Positions 1 through 4,145 of a DNA stretch of 7,240 nucleotides are shown in pieces (position 1 is the stretch's first letter; each line of letters opens with the position of its first letter). The translations under genes and the position numbers were made by a program. Origin of the DNA: JBGSST01 sp041736915 (GTDB taxonomy: Bacteria; Bdellovibrionota; FAC87; UBA2466); the NCBI GenBank assembly GCA_041736915.1, contig JBGSST010000429.1:1-7240 (forward strand), in the 5' to 3' direction. The notes under the pieces are model-generated. The model did no database searches and was not told the DNA's origin. It worked only from the letters and a program-made list of their open reading frames with translations.

Positions 1-138
1 ATCGCCAGGACTAGTGCTGGGCGAGGTGGCGCCTTTGTCGATCTCATGGGGGGGCTTACCCGCCTCTTCGGGGCATTTTGCTGCCATCGAGACGCCCGCC
101 ACACCCAAAAACGATAAGAAAACCAGACCTTTAATCAT
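1..138 (-). CDS. Small secreted protein, N-terminal part (cut by window edge)
   Basis: The minus strand reads open from an ATG at 138 to the window edge, giving 46 residues with no stop. The protein starts MIKGLVFLSFLGVAGVSMAA: one lysine, a hydrophobic core at residues 4-17 and small residues at 17-20, which is a typical signal peptide for signal peptidase I with a cut after A19 or A20. A cysteine follows at residue 22, but K21 before it rules out a lipobox. The visible mature part is polar and rich in Pro, Ser, Thr and Gly. The start at 138 is preferred over an in-frame ATG at 153 because GGAG (146-149) lies 7 bases before it. The gene diverges from the monoheme cytochrome gene and may share control with it. 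The family is not recognised; export is well supported, function is unknown. Confidence 0.65.
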   Translation of the reverse strand, partial: MIKGLVFLSFLGVAGVSMAAKCPEEAGKPPHEIDKGATSPSTSPGD

Positions 139-145
139 TTCAACG

Positions 146-149
146 CTCC
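146..149 (-). promoter_or_regulatory. Ribosome binding site of the small secreted protein
   Basis: GGAG on the minus strand, 7 bases before the ATG at 138. It decides for this start over the in-frame ATG at 153, which would place the site inside the coding region. Confidence 0.55.
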
Positions 150-152
150 GCA

Positions 153-166
153 TTATCTTTTGATAA
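153..166. repeat. Inverted repeat in the divergent promoter region
   Basis: A perfect TTATC / GATAA inverted repeat with a TTTT spacer lies between two divergently read genes. It could be a regulator half-site pair or part of overlapping promoters. A 5-base arm in an AT-richer patch can also arise by chance, so this is only a candidate. Confidence 0.3.
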
Positions 167-188
167 CATTCTGGCGCGATTTTCAGAA
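160..188 (-). promoter_or_regulatory. Candidate sigma70-type promoter for the small secreted protein
   Basis: On the minus strand, TTCTGA (188-183, 3 of 6 to TTGACA) is followed after exactly 17 bases by TATCAA (165-160, 4 of 6 to TATAAT). A TG sits one base before the second hexamer, giving an extended -10 form. Transcription would begin near 153 and leave a short leader that keeps the GGAG site. The match is weak and no experiment supports it. Confidence 0.2.
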
Positions 189-200
189 GGGGTTATTTGA

Positions 201-223
201 GGGAAGCCCTATTCCCGCTAGGG
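201..223 (+). repeat. Two overlapping alternative hairpins before the monoheme cytochrome gene
   Basis: GGGAA (201-205) pairs with TTCCC (212-216) over a 6-base loop, and CCCTA (207-211) pairs with TAGGG (219-223) over a 7-base loop. The two stems use overlapping bases, so only one can form at a time. They end 3 bases before the AAGGA ribosome binding site. Each stem is only 5 bp, so a regulatory role is speculative. Confidence 0.35.
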
Positions 224-226
224 ATT

Positions 227-231
227 AAGGA
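227..231 (+). promoter_or_regulatory. Ribosome binding site deciding the monoheme cytochrome start
   Basis: AAGGA ends 5 bases before the ATG at 237. An in-frame ATG at 231 directly abuts and overlaps this site, so it is an unlikely start. Confidence 0.6.
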
Positions 232-236
232 TGCGC

Positions 237-1460
237 ATGCTGAATTCGCTTCTGTGGATTATCCCCCTGGTTTTGGCCGTATCCGCCAAGGCCGCCCCCT
301 CGCTGAGTGAGGTCACGAACGTTACGCGCGAATTGGCCGGACCGGACGAGAAGCACCCCAAGCCCGTCACACTCGAAGACGTCATCGGCGAGCTGGGCAA
401 GCGCTACCCCGAATTGCGCGACAACTTCGTGCTGATGCACGACAGCCGCAGCCGCCAGTACGCCAGCTACGAGTTTCCGCGCGTGATCTCCCACGCCACG
501 AACGGGCAGTTCACGATGGCTTTCAACGGTGAAGCTGGACAAAAGGGATACGACGAACTGGAGATGTTCGAGTTCAATGCGGTGAAGGACGAGTTCCGTT
601 TTCAGCGCATCCAGTTCAGGCGCGGCCGCGCCGACGTGAAAGAGGTAAATGAGTCGCGCTGCCTTGGTTGTCACGGTCGCGATCCGCGTCCCAACTGGGA
701 AAGTTACAACGTGTGGCCCGGCGCTTATCCGCGCACGGATCACCACCAGGTCGGCGAAAAATACAATTTTGAATGGAAGGGTGTAGACCACGCGGGGTTC
801 GACAGCTTCTACACGAACCAGAACGGCAAAGGGCGTTACGCGTTTTTGAATCCCGCGGCGGTCGACAGCCAGTTCGTCGTGGGCAAGTACTCAAAGGAAT
901 ACCGGCGCGCACGGCCTAGCCATTACACGCAGCTCGTCGGGCCAATGAACTACCGACGCGTAGCGCGATTGCTGCGGGCCACGCCCGACTTCGACAAGTA
1001 TCAGTACGCCATCGCCGCCGCCCTTTACGACTGTCCGAATATCGAGGCGTACCTACCGAAAGACTATGCGCCGAAGCAGACCTACGAATGGTATCTGGCG
1101 GATACGGCGAAAGAGTTTCACGGCGACGTGAACCACTATCACTTCGAGCACGACGAAGGAACGTTCGCCAAGTTTCGTTTCGTGATCGAAGGGCGGGGCA
1201 TCTCGATGGCCCAGTGGAGCACCAATTTCCGCGGCACGCCGTACGCCTTCGTCACGCCGGGTGGGGATCCGTCAGGGTTCATCCTGGGTTATCTGATGGA
1301 GAAGGACGACGCGCTCAAACCTTATCGCGTGTGGAATATCGTGGAAGACAAAGACTACGGCGTGACTACCGCGTTCACCCATCCGTGGACGGGCAATACG
1401 GAAGTGCAAAACCGTCCCGCGTGCGAAGGGCTATTACGGAAGTCACAAGAAGCTTACTGA
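237..1460 (+). CDS. Secreted monoheme c-type cytochrome of unknown function
   Basis: 407 residues from the ATG at 237; the in-frame ATG at 231 would add two. An N-terminal hydrophobic segment ends in A17-K18-A19, a signal peptidase I site, so the mature protein is periplasmic or secreted. One heme c attachment motif is visible, C142-L-G-C145-H146, followed by G and the aromatic/proline block DPRPNWESYNVWPGAYP (149-165). The rest is soluble, with no further CxxCH and no membrane segment. Heme should be attached covalently in the periplasm by the cytochrome c maturation system, with H146 as one axial ligand; the other ligand cannot be assigned. The protein is much larger than a class I monoheme cytochrome (about 80-120 residues), so most of it must be another fold, with the heme motif embedded about one third in. 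Similar CxxCHG...WPG proteins are recalled from Bdellovibrio-like bacteria as hypothetical proteins. Electron transfer or a catalytic heme site are both possible. The 3' end overlaps the convergent lipoprotein gene by 7 bases. Confidence 0.85.
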   Translation: MLNSLLWIIPLVLAVSAKAAPSLSEVTNVTRELAGPDEKHPKPVTLEDVIGELGKRYPELRDNFVLMHDSRSRQYASYEFPRVISHATNGQFTMAFNGEAGQKGYDELEMFEFNAVKDEFRFQRIQFRRGRADVKEVNESRCLGCHGRDPRPNWESYNVWPGAYPRTDHHQVGEKYNFEWKGVDHAGFDSFYTNQNGKGRYAFLNPAAVDSQFVVGKYSKEYRRARPSHYTQLVGPMNYRRVARLLRATPDFDKYQYAIAAALYDCPNIEAYLPKDYAPKQTYEWYLADTAKEFHGDVNHYHFEHDEGTFAKFRFVIEGRGISMAQWSTNFRGTPYAFVTPGGDPSGFILGYLMEKDDALKPYRVWNIVEDKDYGVTTAFTHPWTGNTEVQNRPACEGLLRKSQEAY

Positions 1461-2248
1461 CAACCTTGCGAGCAACGTCCGGCCACGCACTTCGGCGCCG
1501 GGCACGCGATCGCGGGACAGAAAACCGTACCGGTCGAACCGAGGCAGGCCGCTTCATACTCACCGGCCCAGTAATCGAGCTCGGCGGTCTGCAACCACTG
1601 GTTGGTGGCGGGTGGATTACACGATCCCCACTCGGCCACGCTGTAGGACACCACGCATTCGTTGTCGTTGTTGCAGTACTGCGCCTGGCTCGCCCACCAG
1701 TCGCGCTCGGCCTTGAGCTGCGAGCAGCTTAGCTGCGGGTAGGTAGGCTGCTGGGGATACCACGGATACCAGCCGCCTTGAGTCGGCGGCGTGTACCACG
1801 GGTTCCAGTACCAGCCGCAGTTGCGGGCCTGGGCCTGGGGCAAATCTTGATACTGATAGAGCCAGCCTACTTCGCAGCGGGGACCTTGGTAGGCTTGCGT
1901 GCCGAAGTAGTTGTAGCAGGACGGCATGCCCCACAGCCATTGGCACATCGACGCTTCGTCGAAGTACGAGATCTGCCAGATGAAGTAAGTAACGTCGGTT
2001 ACCTCGTACCACTGCTGGCTGGCATCGTGGTACGCCATCCGCGACTTCGCTTTGGCCGCCGTGTCGACCGCGCAGCCCGACATGGCGCCCGGCTTTTTGC
2101 CCTTCAGGCACTTCAAATCATAAAGGGTGCCGTTCGCGGCGCGAACCGCCGGACGGGTTTCGGGGCGAGAATTCGTGGCTTCGTTCTGTTGGCAGGCGGC
2201 CAACGACAAGAGTAACGAAACCGCTAACAGCTTACGTACTACGATCAT
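1454..2248 (-). CDS. Cysteine- and tryptophan-rich outer-membrane-type lipoprotein
   Basis: 264 residues. The start at 2248 is chosen because GGAGG lies 6 bases upstream and a clean lipoprotein signal follows; the frame stays open to 2371, but the extra 41 residues are basic/aromatic and not signal-like. R5-K6, a Leu-rich core and the lipobox L16-A17-A18-C19 predict cleavage by signal peptidase II and lipidation at C19. Q20 at +2 favours outer-membrane sorting over inner-membrane retention. The mature chain has 16 further cysteines (47, 59, 102, 111, 125, 144, 175, 192, 198, 210, 235, 244, 249, 254, 259, 263), an even number that suits disulfide bonding in the periplasm. C144 and C175 flank a loop with five Trp, five Tyr and seven Pro. 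The tail has regularly spaced cysteines (244/249/254/259/263). The C-x5-C-V and W-G-S-C-N pattern at 192-211 recalls cysteine-rich lipoproteins of myxobacteria and relatives, which have no known function. There is no CxxCH heme motif and no catalytic signature. It is tail-to-tail with the monoheme cytochrome gene and head-to-head with the diheme one. Confidence 0.85.
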   Translation of the reverse strand: MIVVRKLLAVSLLLSLAACQQNEATNSRPETRPAVRAANGTLYDLKCLKGKKPGAMSGCAVDTAAKAKSRMAYHDASQQWYEVTDVTYFIWQISYFDEASMCQWLWGMPSCYNYFGTQAYQGPRCEVGWLYQYQDLPQAQARNCGWYWNPWYTPPTQGGWYPWYPQQPTYPQLSCSQLKAERDWWASQAQYCNNDNECVVSYSVAEWGSCNPPATNQWLQTAELDYWAGEYEAACLGSTGTVFCPAIACPAPKCVAGRCSQGCQ

Positions 2249-2254
2249 CTTTTT

Positions 2255-2259
2255 CCTCC
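2255..2259 (-). promoter_or_regulatory. Strong ribosome binding site of the lipoprotein gene
   Basis: GGAGG on the minus strand, 6 bases before the ATG at 2248. It is the strongest Shine-Dalgarno match in the window. It fixes the lipoprotein start and excludes the longer open frame up to 2371. Confidence 0.75.
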
Positions 2260-2433
2260 ACGAACGGCCTAGTGCACGCCAAAAAAAGCAAAGCGCGGGC
2301 CAGCGATTTCGTGCGGAAACCCAAATGACCGCCCCGCAAAGTGTAGGCGCCGCTAGACAGTGCGGTGACAAAAATGGTTGCTCACTTCAGGAATACGGGC
2401 CGCGGCGCGGTACTCAATCGCATTTCTCCCGCC

Positions 2434-2439
2434 TACGAT
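2434..2439 (+). promoter_or_regulatory. Possible -10 box for a near-leaderless diheme cytochrome transcript
   Basis: TACGAT matches the -10 consensus at 4 of 6 positions, including the first TA and last T. It ends 7 bases before the ATG at 2447, so transcription would begin at or next to the start codon. The 17-base-distant -35 position reads TACTCA (3 of 6), which is weak. The absence of a Shine-Dalgarno site before 2447 makes the idea coherent but unproven. Confidence 0.25.
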
Positions 2440-2446
2440 TTCTCCC

Positions 2447-4114
2447 ATGCACTACCTTCTGGCCGTTCTGTTTTTTTCCGCGAGTACGTTTGCGTCGTTA
2501 CCCGATTGGAAGGAAGGGGCCACGGTTCCCCCGGACGGTCGGCCGGATATTTACGGCTTAGCGGCGGAGCTTCCCGCTACCGTCATGCGCGGTAAGCAGC
2601 ACGCGCTGGTGCATCCGGTGAGCGTAACGGGAATTTTGATGCCCAAAAATCCCATCGAAGGGCTCTTGAAGCTTCCGCCGTCGCATTTTTTGAAGCAAAG
2701 TTTTCTAAAAAGCTTCGGCCTCAAGAAAGATATTGGTTCGCTCGACGAGCTATACGCGTGGCTAGGGCTGAATGCCTATCCCCGCGAAGACGCCAAAGGA
2801 ATCTACTCGGTACCGTACCCAGGCGGAAAACGCCCGGCCTACCGCATGGGGGTTACCGAAACGAAGCGGGACGGGGCCGTGGGCATTACGTTTGCGTGCG
2901 CCAGCTGCCACTCGCAAACGCTGTTCGGTAAAACGGTGTTCGGGCTAACGACACGTTTTCCTCGCGCGAATGAATTCTTTCTCTCCAGTAAAGCCGCGGT
3001 GTCGCAGGTGCCGACCTTCGCGTTTCAGATGGCCACCTGGGCCAGTAACGCCGAGGCCGCGCTCTATTCGCAGGCGAGAGAAAACGTCGCCTATCTCGAT
3101 GCCAAGCTGCCGCTGCATCTGGGGCTCGACACGTCGCTGGCGCACACTGCCATGTCGCTTGCGCGCCGAGCGACCGATGCCTTCGCCAGTAAAGAGTCGT
3201 ATTACTCCACCCATCCCGATCCGGAGCCACTCGCTACGCTCAACGCCGACAGCAAGCCCGCGGTGTGGTGGAACGTGAAATACAAAAACCGCTGGCTATC
3301 CGACGGCAGCGTGGTGAGTGGTAACCCCATCCACACCAATTTTTTGTGGAACGAGATCGGCCGCGGCACCGATCTGCACGAGCTAGGCAGCTGGCTCGAT
3401 GGCAACGAGGCGACGGTGCGTGAACTGACGGCGGCGGTGTTTGCGACCGAGCCGCCTCGCTATACTGATTTTTTCCCGGCCGAATCGATCGACTTGGAGC
3501 GGGCCCGGAGGGGCGCGCTACTCTTTCAAAACGCCTGCGCGAAATGCCACGGCACTTACGTCAAAGCGTGGAGTGAGCCGGGCGCCGACACGCTTCCCCT
3601 CGTGGAGAGGCTGCGCACGACCCGCGTGGAATATTTCGAAAGCACGCCGGTTATTGATGTGGGCACCGATCCCACCCGCTTTCGCGGCATGGCGTCGCTC
3701 GCTCCGCGGCTGAACCGGTTAGAAATCTCCCGTCGCAGCGGCGTGCTTGTCGCGCCGCAGTCAGGTTACGTGCCACCTCCCCTCGTGGGTATCTGGGCGC
3801 GCTGGCCGTACTTTCATAACAACTCGGCGCCGTCACTATGCGCGGTACTGACCCGGGCGGAGGAACGGGCGCGAGTGTATTACGCGGGCGAGGCCCTCGA
3901 CCCCGCGCGCGACTTCGATGCCGAGTGCAACGGGTATCCCGTTGGTGAGAAAGTGCCGGCGGCGTGGAAGAAAAACGCGGAAACCAAGTACGACGCCCGA
4001 AAACCGGGCCTCGCCCCCACAGGGCACGATGAGGGAATTTTCCTGGAGAACGGCCAAGAGAAGTATTCAAGGTCCGAAAAGGGTGACCTAGTGGAGTTCT
4101 TGAAGACGCTGTAA
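2447..4114 (+). CDS. Secreted diheme c-type cytochrome, RoxA-like / CCP superfamily
   Basis: 555 residues. A hydrophobic N-terminus (MHYLLAVLFFSASTFA) predicts export, with a cut near A16. Two heme c motifs are visible, C151-A-S-C-H155 and C364-A-K-C-H368, 213 residues apart. The second follows the 'RGALLFQNACAKCH' arrangement typical of cytochrome c peroxidase/MauG-type domains. Further family marks are GYVPPPLVGIWARWPYFHNN (440-459) and KPGLAPTGHDEG (519-530); the first corresponds to the conserved G-Y-K-x-R-P-L-N-G-I-W-A-T-A-P-Y-L-H-N-G-S block of RoxA and related diheme proteins. RoxA is a periplasmic/secreted dioxygenase that cleaves polyisoprene; other superfamily members are H2O2 peroxidases or protein-modifying enzymes. 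This protein is over 100 residues shorter than RoxA, and its substrate cannot be read from sequence. Heme loading requires the cytochrome c maturation system. No Shine-Dalgarno site precedes the ATG at 2447. A TTG at 2378 would extend the frame by 23 residues, but they precede the signal core and look unnatural. The gene converges with rapA 31 bases downstream. Confidence 0.88.
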   Translation: MHYLLAVLFFSASTFASLPDWKEGATVPPDGRPDIYGLAAELPATVMRGKQHALVHPVSVTGILMPKNPIEGLLKLPPSHFLKQSFLKSFGLKKDIGSLDELYAWLGLNAYPREDAKGIYSVPYPGGKRPAYRMGVTETKRDGAVGITFACASCHSQTLFGKTVFGLTTRFPRANEFFLSSKAAVSQVPTFAFQMATWASNAEAALYSQARENVAYLDAKLPLHLGLDTSLAHTAMSLARRATDAFASKESYYSTHPDPEPLATLNADSKPAVWWNVKYKNRWLSDGSVVSGNPIHTNFLWNEIGRGTDLHELGSWLDGNEATVRELTAAVFATEPPRYTDFFPAESIDLERARRGALLFQNACAKCHGTYVKAWSEPGADTLPLVERLRTTRVEYFESTPVIDVGTDPTRFRGMASLAPRLNRLEISRRSGVLVAPQSGYVPPPLVGIWARWPYFHNNSAPSLCAVLTRAEERARVYYAGEALDPARDFDAECNGYPVGEKVPAAWKKNAETKYDARKPGLAPTGHDEGIFLENGQEKYSRSEKGDLVEFLKTL

Positions 4115-4142
4115 GGGGTTCACCGCCGCACAGGCGATCCCC
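4115..4142. terminator. Weak hairpin between convergent diheme cytochrome and rapA genes
   Basis: An inner perfect stem, CGCC (4124-4127) with GGCG (4133-4136) over a GCACA loop, is enclosed by GGGG (4115-4118) and CCCC (4139-4142). It starts at the base after the cytochrome stop codon and ends just before the rapA stop codon, so it could act for both transcripts. No T-tract follows on either side, so it is at best a non-canonical terminator or a 3'-end stabiliser. Confidence 0.25.
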
Positions 4143-4145
4143 GCG

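Larger units (their letters stand above)
2249..2446. promoter_or_regulatory. Divergent intergenic region between lipoprotein and diheme cytochrome
   Basis: 198 bases between two outward-reading genes, so promoters for both should lie here. Apart from the lipoprotein ribosome binding site and a possible -10 box for the cytochrome, no convincing paired -35/-10 elements, operator or small gene was found. A run of seven A (2281-2287, plus strand) is the main compositional feature. Confidence 0.5.

Noticed and set aside
67..138. Lipoprotein reading of the small secreted protein, with C22 as the lipidated residue
   Set aside because: The residue before the cysteine is lysine, which is incompatible with a lipobox.
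152..157. GATAAT as a -10 box for the small secreted protein (minus strand)
   Set aside because: Transcription would begin around 145, after the GGAG site, and would remove the ribosome binding site; no -35 element is found at a suitable distance.
1088..1732. 214-residue open frame on the plus strand spanning the convergent gene ends
   Set aside because: It overlaps the monoheme cytochrome in another frame and the lipoprotein antisense; it is Arg-rich and low in motifs, so it is a shadow frame.
2249..2371. 41-residue upstream extension of the lipoprotein frame
   Set aside because: The strong GGAGG and the complete lipoprotein signal both place the start at 2248; the extension would bury the signal peptide.
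2340..2371. Possible lipoprotein promoter on the minus strand: TTGTCA with TACACT
   Set aside because: The -35 match is good (5 of 6), but the spacer is 20 bases, too long for a normal sigma70 promoter.
2378..2446. TTG start giving a 23-residue longer diheme cytochrome
   Set aside because: It would put the hydrophobic export core far from the N-terminus, and no ribosome binding site precedes it. It is not fully excluded, since the ATG at 2447 also lacks one.
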